Below are positions 1 to 9,839 of a stretch of DNA of 64,000 nucleotides, piece after piece. A model generated the notes under the pieces. The model did not search any database and was not told where the DNA came from. It saw only the letters and a program-made list of their open reading frames with translations. The stretch is taken from positions 1 through 64,000 of IMG/VR virus record IMGVR_UViG_3300036770_006414; one strand, 5' to 3'. The DNA is from a virus. The position numbers and the translations under genes were made by a program. Position 1 is the stretch's first letter. Every line of letters begins with the position of its first letter.

Positions 1-372
1 GCATACGTTAACCAGGCGGAGCGCCTCAAAAAATTTCCATGCATCATGATTGCCTTCAGCCACCAGCTCCACGATCTTACACTCGAGGCCACACTCATTG
101 AAGAAACAAAGCGACTCGGTAGTATTCGATGTGGTTGTCTCCTTTACCAGCTGTAGGTTATGGAGTCCAGTGGCCAGGGAGAGGGGAAGCTTGTTTATGC
201 CCGTAGTAGTTTCTATCTGCTCGGGAGTGATCTCTGTGCTTACAAACGAACCGTTACAGCAGCAGTCTTGCCGAAGGATTAATTTGAAACTCGGAGTCGG
301 GAATGCATCAACAAACTCATCAATGAGATCGCTGGTAGCGTAGATAGACTGACAATCGTTAACGATGACCAT
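1..372 (-). CDS. partial virion-block protein, runs off left edge
   Basis: An open frame starts at the ATG at 372-370 and stays open for 124 codons to the window edge, so the C-terminus is missing. It begins MVIVNDCQSIYATSDLIDE and has Cys clusters (QDCCCNGSF and FFNECGLECK). I do not recognise it. It is the next gene after the Cys-pair protein at 436-1491 on the same strand, in the virion block, and is probably a structural or tail-region protein. The start is supported by an A/T-rich leader and a hairpin (389-412) whose base lies 16 nt upstream, an arrangement repeated before many genes in this window. Confidence 0.7.
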   Translation of the reverse strand, partial: MVIVNDCQSIYATSDLIDEFVDAFPTPSFKLILRQDCCCNGSFVSTEITPEQIETTTGINKLPLSLATGLHNLQLVKETTTSNTTESLCFFNECGLECKIVELVAEGNHDAWKFFEALRLVNVC

Positions 373-388
373 GATTTATATTTAAAGA

Positions 389-412
389 GGGTGAGGGCAT
401 AAACCCCCACCC
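389..412 (-). promoter_or_regulatory. start-proximal hairpin upstream of the gene at 372
   Basis: The 9-nt arms GGGTGAGGG (389-397) and CCCCCACCC (404-412) pair at 8 of 9 positions around a 6-nt loop. On the minus strand the hairpin lies between the stop of one gene and the start of the next, with 16 nt of A/T-rich leader before the ATG. The same geometry recurs before at least a dozen genes on both strands. Confidence 0.5.
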
Positions 413-435
413 AACCGACACGCCTTTATGCAATC

Positions 436-1491
436 TTATGTAAAGGTAAAGCAGCCAGTCAAGCTTGACTGGATAGTTGGAGCCACTCCGAGGAGAACAT
501 CCAGGCGCTTGACAAATGCGTCAGCAGCGGTATTCTGACCCGTTGGAATTGCAAAGACATAAGTCTTTGGCTCCTGGTAAGTCAAAAACGCTCCGCTAAC
601 AACATCGTCGACCGCGATCGTAATCTGGGCGTAGTTGGTTGTTGCTACCGCGTTAAGATCGCGAGAGAAAACAACACCACTGTCCGTAATTACGGGAGGA
701 GTTCCGTTCAAAGAGTTTGCAGCATTACTCCATTCCAAGTACTTGATATCAGCACCAGCGCCCTCGGCGTATACTGGCTGAGTAATCTGGGTAATCGTCG
801 TAGCTGGCGTACAGCAACTAAAGCCACGAACATTCGCAGCAATTGCAACGCCCGTCGGGAAGTCGTAGATGTACGGGATTCCGCAGAAGTCCGAAACGGG
901 GGTGCTGTTTGCCGTAAGGCGAATGCCTGGGCAACCGTTAGTGGCAACGTTCCAAGCCGTCAGCTGGGCGTCGTTGAGAACGCTGGTAGTGCCGCTGGCA
1001 ACACCAATAGCTGATGCGGTAAACAGCTTGTCCTTGTCGGCATTGATTTGATCGCGAATCGTCCGAACAAGATCAATACAGCTGGCCGTCTGGCCAGTGC
1101 AGCAATCGGTGCGCAGGGCGTACGTTTTTACCTTCGGTGTCCCATTGAGCTGCCATACGTTGGCAGAAGTGAAGTGAACCTTAATAAAGGCTTCAGCGTC
1201 ACAAGTGGCACACATGTAGGTAATATCGATCACTGGGCTAACAGCCGTCGTCGGGCAATATGCATTTACATATTTTACCTTTGCGCGACTAATAACATCC
1301 GTGCGAACAGAACCCGTAGCAGTTTTTACTGCAACAATAAACTCCGAGCCCGCAGTGCTTGGAGCGGCCCCCCCAGTAGGAGAGAGTATAGCAAACTGCC
1401 CAGTGTTAGTCGGAAAGGTTCCGTTCAACAGGGCAGCATTATTACCAACACCAACAAGGTATCGATAAATTGAACTTTGCTGATTGCTCAT
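436..1491 (-). CDS. virion-associated protein with paired cysteines, function unknown
   Basis: This 351-aa protein is rich in Ala, Thr, Val and Asn and contains Cys pairs (YMCATCDAEA, TDCCTGQTASC, FSCCTPATT), as does the next gene downstream. No signal peptide or membrane segment is seen. The Ala/Thr/Gly-rich beta-type composition suggests a structural protein such as a tail, fibre or capsid-decoration component, but I do not recognise a family. Its ATG overlaps the stop of the upstream 220-aa gene by 4 nt, so the two are probably translationally coupled within the virion operon. Confidence 0.8.
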   Translation of the reverse strand: MSNQQSSIYRYLVGVGNNAALLNGTFPTNTGQFAILSPTGGAAPSTAGSEFIVAVKTATGSVRTDVISRAKVKYVNAYCPTTAVSPVIDITYMCATCDAEAFIKVHFTSANVWQLNGTPKVKTYALRTDCCTGQTASCIDLVRTIRDQINADKDKLFTASAIGVASGTTSVLNDAQLTAWNVATNGCPGIRLTANSTPVSDFCGIPYIYDFPTGVAIAANVRGFSCCTPATTITQITQPVYAEGAGADIKYLEWSNAANSLNGTPPVITDSGVVFSRDLNAVATTNYAQITIAVDDVVSGAFLTYQEPKTYVFAIPTGQNTAADAFVKRLDVLLGVAPTIQSSLTGCFTFT

Positions 1492-2150
1492 TGAATAGTC
1501 AATTTTTGGAACCTAGACTGAAGGTCGCCAGACATATCCACTGTAGCGTTAGCTACAGCCATATCCACAATCGTGTTATGGGTATGTATTGGCAACACGC
1601 AATCCACTATTCCAGTTAATACAAGTCCACTTGGAAGCCTATACGGAGTGGGCGCATAGTGCATCAGGGGTGGATTTCTGATATAGGTAAATACAATCTC
1701 ATCAATGGTAAAGTCAGTCGGAAAAAGCAAGAGCGAACCCTGCCTGTATTCGGCATTGAGTTCCTCCCACTCAAACGAAGACTGAGTAAAAGTATCCTTT
1801 TGGTGCTCATCATCATGAGCCATGTTGAATACCCTTATAACCTTAGTGCCACATCCAGGCTTTGTTACCCTTGCCTCTACCTTGAGACTAAGCAAAAGGT
1901 CAGGAGGGAAAGAGGCCAAATTAGATACAGGCACTACCGTAGCGTCTGCGAACAAAGGCCTTATATCATCAAGGATACGCTGGCCCTCGCTCAATCCCTG
2001 AGTTCGGAAGTCAGCCCTGGATAGTACAAATTGTGTCTGGGCCTCGTTAAGAAGCCAGTCAATCTCCTGCGGCTGAAAATACCGCCGTGAAGATGTATCA
2101 AGCGAGTTGAACTTCTGCTTAAACGCAAAATGCATGTCCAGTATCTGCAT
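1488..2150 (-). CDS. putative head-tail connector (adaptor-like) protein
   Basis: This 220-aa protein begins with a helical pattern (FKQKFNSLDTSSRRYF followed by IDWLLNEAQTQF), then a beta-rich middle, and ends in a helix with ATVDMSGDLQSRFQ. A helix-rich start with a conserved LNEA-type segment and an ending of the form MSGDLQ is typical of small neck or adaptor proteins encoded a few genes after the capsid gene in Bacteroidota phages. The assignment rests on that pattern and on position, not on catalytic residues. It overlaps the next gene by 4 nt. Confidence 0.55.
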   Translation of the reverse strand: MQILDMHFAFKQKFNSLDTSSRRYFQPQEIDWLLNEAQTQFVLSRADFRTQGLSEGQRILDDIRPLFADATVVPVSNLASFPPDLLLSLKVEARVTKPGCGTKVIRVFNMAHDDEHQKDTFTQSSFEWEELNAEYRQGSLLLFPTDFTIDEIVFTYIRNPPLMHYAPTPYRLPSGLVLTGIVDCVLPIHTHNTIVDMAVANATVDMSGDLQSRFQKLTIQ

Positions 2151-2155
2151 CTACC

Positions 2156-2953
2156 TTACTCTAGATTACATTTTGTCATCAAATGAAGCCTCATCGGCTG
2201 GTTGTTTGGCTGCTCGAGAAAGTCTGCAGCTTCCTGCCTTGTAAAGCCAATGCGGTCAGCACCGTAAAAATAACTAGTGCCTTCCTTCTGAAGGTATCCT
2301 TCAATCGTCGACTCCTCGATAAGGATAAGGGTCTTTACCCTCGTCGGCGTCATGTTGGCATACTCCAGGAAGGACGTGGGGTCCTTGGTAATCAGATCGT
2401 AAAGCACGGTGTTGATAAACTCCGCCGAACGATCGGGCTGCCTGCGATTCGTAAGAATACGAACAATGCCACGCTTCTGGGAATCCGTAAGCTTGTCCAT
2501 CTTTTTGATCGCATTCATTACCAGCGTAGCTCCCTTCTCCTTGCGAAGGATATCCTCCTCCTCGGAGTAGATGAAAAAGTGCGCACGCGGGTAATTTGGT
2601 ATCTCGGACTCCGAAGGCGCTACAAGGCCGCTACCCTTGAGGACACCCAGCCAAAGCCAATCGATATCATTCTTAATCTCCCTCACCGTAGTTGTGTTAC
2701 GGGGAAGCTTGATCTTCATGATAGCCGTATCCCAAAAAGGATGCTGCTTGCCTGGCGTTGCCTGTAAAGATAAATCGTAGCCCGTCCGCTGTTGAATCTC
2801 TGAAAGCAACTTCTCGTCGATATCTACACGATAGCGCATAGTAACTGGATCAATTGCTGGAGAAAAAGTTACGGCCTGGGCAATGCTCTTATCCTTGGGG
2901 AGTTCGTGCCAGCTCTCCCGCTGTATTGCATGAATTTCTACAATCATGTGCAT
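2156..2953 (-). CDS. virion-block protein of unknown function
   Basis: This 265-aa protein lies directly after the capsid-like gene. It contains a segment with PFWDTAIMKIKLPRNT and a mid-section (PRAHFFIYSEEEDILRKE) that resembles an unnamed protein commonly found next to the capsid gene in related phages. The C-terminal half is helical and charged. No enzyme motif is visible. It could be a capsid-stabilising or head-completion protein. The start is supported by an upstream hairpin (2970-2992) ending 16 nt before the ATG. Confidence 0.75.
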   Translation of the reverse strand: MHMIVEIHAIQRESWHELPKDKSIAQAVTFSPAIDPVTMRYRVDIDEKLLSEIQQRTGYDLSLQATPGKQHPFWDTAIMKIKLPRNTTTVREIKNDIDWLWLGVLKGSGLVAPSESEIPNYPRAHFFIYSEEEDILRKEKGATLVMNAIKKMDKLTDSQKRGIVRILTNRRQPDRSAEFINTVLYDLITKDPTSFLEYANMTPTRVKTLILIEESTIEGYLQKEGTSYFYGADRIGFTRQEAADFLEQPNNQPMRLHLMTKCNLE

Positions 2954-2969
2954 AAAGGTTTAACAAATA

Positions 2970-2992
2970 GGGAAAGGGCAAAGCCCTCTCCC
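2970..2992 (-). promoter_or_regulatory. start-proximal hairpin after the capsid-like gene
   Basis: GGGAAAGGGC (2970-2979) pairs with GCCCTCTCCC (2983-2992) at 9 of 10 positions around an AAA loop. Read on the minus strand it is a G-rich arm, a short loop, then TTGCCCTTTCCC-like sequence, which closely matches the intergenic hairpins at 25634-25672 and 27506-27538 on the other strand. Its base is 16 nt from the next start codon. It has no clear T-run, so it is more likely a leader element than a terminator. Confidence 0.5.
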
Positions 2993-3031
2993 TCCAAAGC
3001 ATGAAAAAACGATGACCTATGACGACAGTTC

Positions 3032-4468
3032 TTAGTCTTGACGAATCGGTGACAGCATGCCGCACGCAGTCACGTCATCGATTTGAATCCCGCAATGCTT
3101 CAAAGCATGCATCTCGTAGTATTCGCCAGCGTGTGCAGCAAACATATTATTGCCACCCTTAGGCTTGACCATACCAGAAACGTATACTTGCTCCATGCCG
3201 TTCTCCTTCTCGATCATCTTGATGTTGCTGCTTACCCCCTCTCCGTTGAGGTCGAGGATAACCATCCGCATACTTTCGTACGGGTATCCAGTGATCGGGT
3301 CGATGCCAGAGTTGATCCTTGGATCATCAAACTGAGGTACGTGCATCAGGTCGACGATCGTACCATTGGCAAATTTGAGCTGAGTTACTTGGTAACCAAC
3401 ACTCAAGGAGTTGCTGTGGAATTCGCTGGCAGCCTTGTTTACCGTGAAGTTGTCAAGGACCGTAAAGCCAGTCTCGCGAATCATCTTGCTGCCAGCATCG
3501 TGAATAAGGCGAAGGCCGTATTCCCCTGTGCCAATAACAACGCGACGCTCGGAACTTCCTGGAGTTAAACGGTTAACCTGGATGTCAGAAAGGAACTCCT
3601 GGAGCAGAGCCCCATTGAATTGGTTGAAGTTGAAGGTGTGCGACTCCTCGAGAAGCTCGAGAATACCAGGGCCAGACTTAACAGGGCGGCCCGTAGAGCC
3701 TGCAACCTTCGTTGTGCTGCGAGAGTACCAGTAAGTGTACTCGATCTCCTTGTAAAAGGAATTCCAGAAAGCAGCCTCGGCATAAGGAGCCCAGGCCCCA
3801 TACATGCGACCATCGTCGCCTGGGATCTCCATAACAAGAACCTCGTTATGGGCATCGCGGGTCATTGAAAGCTGCTTGCGCACCTTGCTGAGCCTTGAGC
3901 GAAGCTCAAAAGGCATAGCGTATTGAGTCGAACCTGACTGGTCAGCACCCTCTTCGTACAAAGAGTACAGCTTGGCCCAGCGCGAACCTGGACGCAGGAA
4001 CGAAACAGGAACCGCCATCGTAGAGTCGTTCGTCATCAGCTGAACCCGATAAACACTGCGAGTGCCGTTCTTAATTGGGCCAGACTGGATACGAACCTGA
4101 TAACGGTGATCCCCAGGCGTTAAAACATCACCAGGGAGAAACACATCGAGATCCAAAGGAAGATCGAAAGTGTTGTAATTCGAGCCAAGGGGAGCCTGTG
4201 CCTGGCTTCCCACGTAAACGCCTGGGCGCTCGTTAGCTCCGCGCAAATACCAAGTCCACTCATCCGTTGGAATAGTCTTAACAGCATTCAGGCCGTCAAG
4301 CTTTCGTGTGAGCGGGTTTTCGCTGTATAACTGCGACGCAAAGATACGACGCATCGCCCCCTCCATAACTGTAGGCTTCGCCAGAAGCCTGTTGTAAAGA
4401 TGCGACGCCTCCGTAAAATTCGAGTGCCAAGCCTGACGCCGAATCGTTAGCGAGTTTTGAATAGACAT
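3032..4468 (-). CDS. probable major capsid protein
   Basis: This 478-aa protein has the length and position of the major capsid protein of crAss-like and related phages: terminase, portal, acidic scaffold-like protein, then this gene. The N-terminus is helical, and a segment EWTWYLRGANERPGVYVG near residue 75 resembles the N-terminal region of that capsid group. The middle is beta-rich and the C-terminus (about residues 370-450) has further strands and a Met/Gly-rich end. HK97 fold is inferred from family and order. It follows the scaffold-like gene by 3 nt, which favours high coupled expression. Confidence 0.7.
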   Translation of the reverse strand: MSIQNSLTIRRQAWHSNFTEASHLYNRLLAKPTVMEGAMRRIFASQLYSENPLTRKLDGLNAVKTIPTDEWTWYLRGANERPGVYVGSQAQAPLGSNYNTFDLPLDLDVFLPGDVLTPGDHRYQVRIQSGPIKNGTRSVYRVQLMTNDSTMAVPVSFLRPGSRWAKLYSLYEEGADQSGSTQYAMPFELRSRLSKVRKQLSMTRDAHNEVLVMEIPGDDGRMYGAWAPYAEAAFWNSFYKEIEYTYWYSRSTTKVAGSTGRPVKSGPGILELLEESHTFNFNQFNGALLQEFLSDIQVNRLTPGSSERRVVIGTGEYGLRLIHDAGSKMIRETGFTVLDNFTVNKAASEFHSNSLSVGYQVTQLKFANGTIVDLMHVPQFDDPRINSGIDPITGYPYESMRMVILDLNGEGVSSNIKMIEKENGMEQVYVSGMVKPKGGNNMFAAHAGEYYEMHALKHCGIQIDDVTACGMLSPIRQD

Positions 4469-4471
4469 AAT

Positions 4472-5509
4472 TTAGTCCCAGATTACGCCGCCATCATCAA
4501 CAGCGGCAGGTTTTTCCAATGATTCCTTAATCTTCTTGACAACCTTGGTAGTAGCCTTCTTTACCATGAAATTAGTATCAAAGTCAGACTTCAGTAGCTT
4601 TGATAAAAAAGCCACCTTCCCAGGATCCTCAAGAGCCTTGTATAAATCTGCTGCCAACCCGCTAGCAAACGTCTTGCCTTCGACAACCGTCGGCTGGGTA
4701 GCGTAGCGCATTAATACCTTCTTCTCCCCCTCGGCAAATTGGTATCCCCCGAACTCTTTGATCTTAGAGATGCCGTTGGCAAGATTAGCCTTCCGCTTCT
4801 CGGTAGCCGCACGAGCCCTCTGTTGGGTTTCTACCTGGTTCTTTGCCAATTCGGCAAGCTTCTTGTCCCGATCATCAGCAAGCTTCTTGTAGTACCGCTT
4901 GGCAGTAGACTCGAGGTTAGCCCTGTTGAGGTTGTAGTCGATCTTCTCATCGACCTCGTCATCATCGAGGCCCTCGATTGCCTTGTAGTAATACCGTAGG
5001 AAAGACTCTTGACCAGACTCGGTGTTTACATCAAAAAACTGAATAGGAGTCTCGTTCCATGTACGCATGAACTCATCAGCATTACCCCCATTGAAAGTAT
5101 GCTGAATAAGGCTCATAATGCCATCAGGCAGCTTCTCCTTCCAAGCATCAAAAGTTGCCTCAATAGTCTCCTCGAGGTATTTCTCTGTCTCGGTTTCAAT
5201 AAGCTCCAGTAGGGTTTCGCGATCGACGTTGCCTGGGTCCTCCGAGAGAACACCAGCCTCGACAAGGAAGTTTATGTCAAGAGGAGAAGAGGGTTCTTCA
5301 CCTTCATCCTCCTCGACTTCCTCCTCCTCTACCACTTCCTCTTCAACTGGCTCTGCCGCAACTGGCTCCTTAGCCACTGGCTCTTTTGCCTTGGCTTTTA
5401 CTGGCTCATTCGTGGGGGCAGCTTCCTCAACCTTGTCGACCACAGGGGCCGCCGCGGGATCAAAACCATCCTCCGAAAAAAGCATGTTTATATCAATCGG
5501 CGTGTCCAT
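4472..5509 (-). CDS. acidic scaffold-like head protein
   Basis: This 345-aa protein has a strongly acidic low-complexity N-terminal third (residues about 15-80, runs of Glu and Asp with EPVAxEPV repeats) and a charged, largely helical remainder with likely coiled coil (ADDRDKKLAELAKNQVETQQ) ending in VIWD. Acidic, helical, and located between portal and capsid genes is the usual profile of a capsid scaffold or assembly factor, but there is no diagnostic motif. No maturation protease gene is seen between portal and capsid. It could instead be a structural head protein. Confidence 0.6.
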   Translation of the reverse strand: MDTPIDINMLFSEDGFDPAAAPVVDKVEEAAPTNEPVKAKAKEPVAKEPVAAEPVEEEVVEEEEVEEDEGEEPSSPLDINFLVEAGVLSEDPGNVDRETLLELIETETEKYLEETIEATFDAWKEKLPDGIMSLIQHTFNGGNADEFMRTWNETPIQFFDVNTESGQESFLRYYYKAIEGLDDDEVDEKIDYNLNRANLESTAKRYYKKLADDRDKKLAELAKNQVETQQRARAATEKRKANLANGISKIKEFGGYQFAEGEKKVLMRYATQPTVVEGKTFASGLAADLYKALEDPGKVAFLSKLLKSDFDTNFMVKKATTKVVKKIKESLEKPAAVDDGGVIWD

Positions 5510-5542
5510 GTTCTAAATTAAATGTTTGATGTGAAATAATGA

Positions 5543-7807
5543 TTACTTTTTGTTTTTAGAGTTATTAGCGATTTTGGCATCAGACTTTGCTTTCTCTGCC
5601 AATATATCAACCTTGCGCTCCTCAATCTCTAGTTTTCTCTTATCTAGCAATAGCTTGGCGTGCTCGATAACATCTGGCACTTCGTTCTGGTTTACGTCCT
5701 GATCTTTGTTAAAGCCCATGGCAAGAATTGACTGCTTGGCAATTTCCCTATCGTATTTCAGTCGCTCCTCGAGTTGCAACAACTCTACAGCCTGGGCATG
5801 GCGCATCTCCATAAGCTGTCGCTCCTGATCGAACTTCTGGGCTTCCAATTGCTGCTGCATTTGCATCTCCTTCTCCCTCTGGGCCTGCATCTCGGCCTCC
5901 CCCGCGGTAAGTATCTCCTGGGCATCCTGCAAGTACCCAGCGCTAAGCACTTTCAATACAGTACTTAGGTTAACCATACCGTTTTGCATAGCAGCCTGAG
6001 CAAGCTGCTCAATGATCTTCTGGTTCTCGGATATCTTGGAGTTATCACTAATAAATACCCCATAGGATGCATTATCAAGCTTCTCCTGATCAATGGTCAG
6101 GAAGGTAAGAGTGCCATCATCAAGTACGTAGTTAAGACTCCTGGGTTGGTTCTTTGCATACGTCACCCTGGCCTGCTCAATCAAGGCCGTAAGTACGTTA
6201 CGCTTGATCGCATCGTGATGCTGGAACGTTGGCTCGAGAATGTTGGTAGAAAGCGACAGAACCCGCTGTACGTTGCTCACAGCCTCCCTCTCCTGTATCT
6301 GTCCCTCGAGCTGAGGAGTTACCCCGAGGATGTACCCAGCCATGCGGTCCAGATAGTCAGCAAGCTGTATGTACATGTTGATATCGCTGCCAGTAGAGAG
6401 ATCCACCTCCTTAACAAGCTGCGTAATATCCGAATAACGATTGCCCTCCTCGTTAGGGTTTAAGTAGAAATAAGGATTGGCTTCCAAGTACCTCTCGAAC
6501 TCTGGAAGCGTAATATTAGCAGACTTCGTAGGAATTGCCCCGATATTGATAGCAACCTTGCGGCCCTTGTTTTGGGCCATCAGGATTTCAATACGGTACA
6601 TCAGAATGTTGTACAGATATTGGATCGATCGTATACGATCAACCGCACTAATCGGCTCTGTATTATCCTTGTCATAAATGCGACCATAATACGGAAGCTT
6701 TACGTTATACAAGTTATCCATAGACTTGTGCTGCCCAGGAATAGGACGCATACGCTTGTAGATGCTGCGGCCAATACGCCAACCCTCATGGACCTCTGGT
6801 ATCCAGGCCCACTTGAGATCAATATCAGTCTCTTGCTTTCGGTAATTTTCGGGAACAACTATCTCCTGCTCCTGACCCTCCTCATCCATATACCGAAGGA
6901 AACCAATCTTGCGGAGACTCTTAAACGTAACGTGAAGAACCCTGATGTAATCAAAGTCGTCGTTTATATCCCGCTGGTTGTAAGTAGCCGAGAAATTATC
7001 GTACAACTCGAATACCTCCTGCTTCTCGGCGTCCGTAAGCTCATCCCCGAAAACCTTGATGACGTCGACTGGATTCATCCTGTACTCACAGACAGCCCAT
7101 TGGCCATCCTCGATGTTCATTATATCCCCATTCATATCACAGTCGAAATACAAAGGGTTTACAACCTTAACAGTAGGCTCACCGTTCTCCTCCCCAACCC
7201 AGTATATTTCAAATCCAGATATCAAAGCATGCTTGAGACCATGATTAAACTTCTCCTTAATATCAAGCTTTTTACTCAAGTATTGAAGAAGCTGATTGCC
7301 AAGAGCCTCAACAGGGTCCTGGTATTCACGCCCCAAATACTTTTTTACCTCGTAGGGTAAATCCTGGTCTGGACTCTGGCCAGTCATCACCGTCTGCATT
7401 ATAGCCTGCTTGAGCATATCGAACTCCATCTGCTCCCGCCTGGTGGTAGCATCTGGATTGACAGCGACCACCTGATACTCAAAAGGACGCTTGTATTCAA
7501 TACCCAATATAGCATTAATCTTCCTGGTGATAATATCCCTGTTCTCAAGGCGGGCAGGCATCTGGCCAACATTCTGACGCCAAGGATTCGTGACGTACAT
7601 GAAGTCGTCCTCGTTGATCTTATTGCCCATGAGATCATAGTTGATCATCATCCTGTTGCGACGAGAACCAATCTCACGCCACATATCATCAGTAGCCATA
7701 AAGGCCAGGCTATCGTAGTAATCAATGATATTCTTGTACCATTGCTTCCCCTTCGAGTTCTTCTGAGACTGACTGATCCTGTGATCAGTGACATCAAATT
7801 TACGCAT
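5543..7807 (-). CDS. portal protein
   Basis: This 754-aa protein is the size of crAss-type portals and directly follows terL, overlapping it by 8 nt. The N-terminal region has YKNIIDYYDSLAFMATDD and later DDFMYVTNPW, PARLENRDII and GIEYKRPFEY, a pattern typical of this portal group. The C-terminal 150 residues are a long Gln/Glu/Lys/Met-rich helix with probable coiled coil (MQAQREKEMQMQQQLEAQ), consistent with the barrel or crown. It forms the dodecameric DNA channel at one capsid vertex. Confidence 0.85.
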   Translation of the reverse strand: MRKFDVTDHRISQSQKNSKGKQWYKNIIDYYDSLAFMATDDMWREIGSRRNRMMINYDLMGNKINEDDFMYVTNPWRQNVGQMPARLENRDIITRKINAILGIEYKRPFEYQVVAVNPDATTRREQMEFDMLKQAIMQTVMTGQSPDQDLPYEVKKYLGREYQDPVEALGNQLLQYLSKKLDIKEKFNHGLKHALISGFEIYWVGEENGEPTVKVVNPLYFDCDMNGDIMNIEDGQWAVCEYRMNPVDVIKVFGDELTDAEKQEVFELYDNFSATYNQRDINDDFDYIRVLHVTFKSLRKIGFLRYMDEEGQEQEIVVPENYRKQETDIDLKWAWIPEVHEGWRIGRSIYKRMRPIPGQHKSMDNLYNVKLPYYGRIYDKDNTEPISAVDRIRSIQYLYNILMYRIEILMAQNKGRKVAINIGAIPTKSANITLPEFERYLEANPYFYLNPNEEGNRYSDITQLVKEVDLSTGSDINMYIQLADYLDRMAGYILGVTPQLEGQIQEREAVSNVQRVLSLSTNILEPTFQHHDAIKRNVLTALIEQARVTYAKNQPRSLNYVLDDGTLTFLTIDQEKLDNASYGVFISDNSKISENQKIIEQLAQAAMQNGMVNLSTVLKVLSAGYLQDAQEILTAGEAEMQAQREKEMQMQQQLEAQKFDQERQLMEMRHAQAVELLQLEERLKYDREIAKQSILAMGFNKDQDVNQNEVPDVIEHAKLLLDKRKLEIEERKVDILAEKAKSDAKIANNSKNKK

Positions 7808-9839
7808 ACTTCTTTTTGATTAGATCAGCAAACTCGGACATCGTATTACGCTCTTCGTGCGATCCATAGACCTTGCCTTCACTCTCCTCCTGGAGCTGAA
7901 TCATTACCATACCAAAGGCAAAGACTCTATCGAAGTTACCCTTCTTTGGGTTGTATTTAAGCAACTCCTCCAGCAACCCCTTACTGTAAATATAATCAAT
8001 GTTAGTGTAAACCCTTCCATCTTCGTCAGCCTCCCGCTCCATTAGTAGCCAATTCTTTATGTATTTAGCCATAGCGTCCTTAATCTGAGCATTCATGTGG
8101 ACACCGTATTTGCGGGCAACCTTGCTGTTTCTTATAACCCCAGAGAGCACAGCATCAGGCTGAACACATAAAAGATGCTCCTTGCGACGTCTGGTAAAGT
8201 AACTTATAGCATCCTTTACCATGTTCTCAATCATTACTTGAGCACCGTAATATTCTGCCAATAGCTCTACAATCCTGTGACAATCGTCAGGAGAGGAAGG
8301 GCGACCAATATACTCGGCGACAATCATATCCCGAGTGCCAATCGAGGCCGTAGCCTTGTAAACATACACAGCCCCAAGCGACGTACCATTACTAGTATCC
8401 TGGACATAAGGGTCGTAGCCCATTTTGTATAAGCCTGGCGGGGCCTGGCGAACAGGATGCTCGTAAATAACGACTGCACCAGTAAGATCATCGGTTCGTA
8501 TAGGATAATCGTTGATAGGCCGTAACTCATTATTCCAGTCAGGAATAGCCTTTACCTCACCATCGATATTTACCAGCGTAACCGCCTGGCCCGCATTAGC
8601 AAGCTTTGGATTGGTCCTGAGCCTGTTTAGCTGCGCATTAAGCTGCTCCGACGGAAAGTCGTTTAAGTCCTTTATCGTAAATGCCTCCGAAGGCGAGAAG
8701 GGGAATTCTATCGCATGAGCGGCCAGGGCCTTGATGCCATTAGGCTGCGAAGCCTTCTTTTTTCTGGCTTCATGCTCAAACAACTTAGCACCTTCAATAT
8801 CCGAGTTACCTTGCTCGTCTATGAAGCCAGATAAGTTCTGGTAAACAGGAAAGAAGTGACCGCAAGAAGTACCCTCAGCACCGTCATCCCATATATTTTC
8901 AATGGGAAGAAGCTCGTACGGATCTGGATTGTAAAACAGATCCGAGAAGTCATCAGCCCCCTCGTCCATCTGCGAGCCAGTACCAAAGACGATGATAATA
9001 CCAGAAGATTGCCCCCCCTCGGTAAAGGCTGGGAGTGTCGAGTTGTATGCTTTCTTAAGGACCCCGTTCTTGAAAGCGCCAGCCTCCTCGAAGAGCATTA
9101 TTGTCCCGTCCTTGCCACGAACACTGTCTGGATCGTTGTAAAAGGTGCTTCCAACAATAGAGCTCAAGTACCCCTTATCCTTCTTGACCCCGTTCTCCAT
9201 AACGGTATACCCAGACTTAACCTCCATCTGCCTATCGACAATCCGCTTCTTCGCCCAGGCAGTATGTTCGTTTAGGTGGGAGAGATACCTATGGACCATA
9301 GACATAGTACCGTCGGGAAACAAAAAACTCTCGTCCCAGGCCCCCACAATAGACAAAGACTCGCGGATGGAGTTGTACGTATTCGCAACCAAAGCTGCGT
9401 TCTTGTAACTAAACCCCTTCCTGCGAGCCTTTGCTATAATCAAATGTTTACCTCCCTCAAGATATAAAGGCGTGACGGATAGCTGAAGCTCCTTTAACCG
9501 CTCGGGGGTTGTACCCCACCTGGCGATCTCAATGAGATGAAAGTAATCATAGTCCCCATCATAGAAGTCTGGAAAGTCAATCCGCTTACTTACGGCCCGC
9601 TTCCCAGACCTGTCTTTTCGCTTGATTGGCGAGTAGTTGAGGTAAAAGTAATGGTTGCCAGTTATATGAGCACCAGCAACAGTGTATCCGTTCCTGCAAC
9701 GATCAAGCTCCTGCTGCCACCAATCAATCCACTCCTGGGAGTTAGGCATCAAGTCGGTGTACCTTCCGTGCTTCTTGTAATAAGAAGCGGCCTCGCTGAA
9801 ATACGCCGTATTAACCCATATCCCGTCTGGATTCCTCAT
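7800..9839 (-). CDS. terL: terminase large subunit
   Basis: This 679-aa packaging motor has an N-terminal ATPase and C-terminal RNase H-fold nuclease. A Walker A-like AKARRKGFSYK lies at about residues 136-146, Walker B TIMLFEEAG at about 246-254, and a coupling region FGTGSQMDEGADDF near 285-298. The nuclease starts with GYDPYVQD at about 474-481, whose Asp476 is the probable first metal ligand. The end (YNPKKGNFDRVFAFGM) is also typical. The phrases NHYFYLNY and GYDPY suggest the crAss-like terminase group. Its start overlaps the stop of the upstream 160-aa gene by 4 nt. Confidence 0.92.
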   Translation of the reverse strand: MRNPDGIWVNTAYFSEAASYYKKHGRYTDLMPNSQEWIDWWQQELDRCRNGYTVAGAHITGNHYFYLNYSPIKRKDRSGKRAVSKRIDFPDFYDGDYDYFHLIEIARWGTTPERLKELQLSVTPLYLEGGKHLIIAKARRKGFSYKNAALVANTYNSIRESLSIVGAWDESFLFPDGTMSMVHRYLSHLNEHTAWAKKRIVDRQMEVKSGYTVMENGVKKDKGYLSSIVGSTFYNDPDSVRGKDGTIMLFEEAGAFKNGVLKKAYNSTLPAFTEGGQSSGIIIVFGTGSQMDEGADDFSDLFYNPDPYELLPIENIWDDGAEGTSCGHFFPVYQNLSGFIDEQGNSDIEGAKLFEHEARKKKASQPNGIKALAAHAIEFPFSPSEAFTIKDLNDFPSEQLNAQLNRLRTNPKLANAGQAVTLVNIDGEVKAIPDWNNELRPINDYPIRTDDLTGAVVIYEHPVRQAPPGLYKMGYDPYVQDTSNGTSLGAVYVYKATASIGTRDMIVAEYIGRPSSPDDCHRIVELLAEYYGAQVMIENMVKDAISYFTRRRKEHLLCVQPDAVLSGVIRNSKVARKYGVHMNAQIKDAMAKYIKNWLLMEREADEDGRVYTNIDYIYSKGLLEELLKYNPKKGNFDRVFAFGMVMIQLQEESEGKVYGSHEERNTMSEFADLIKKKYA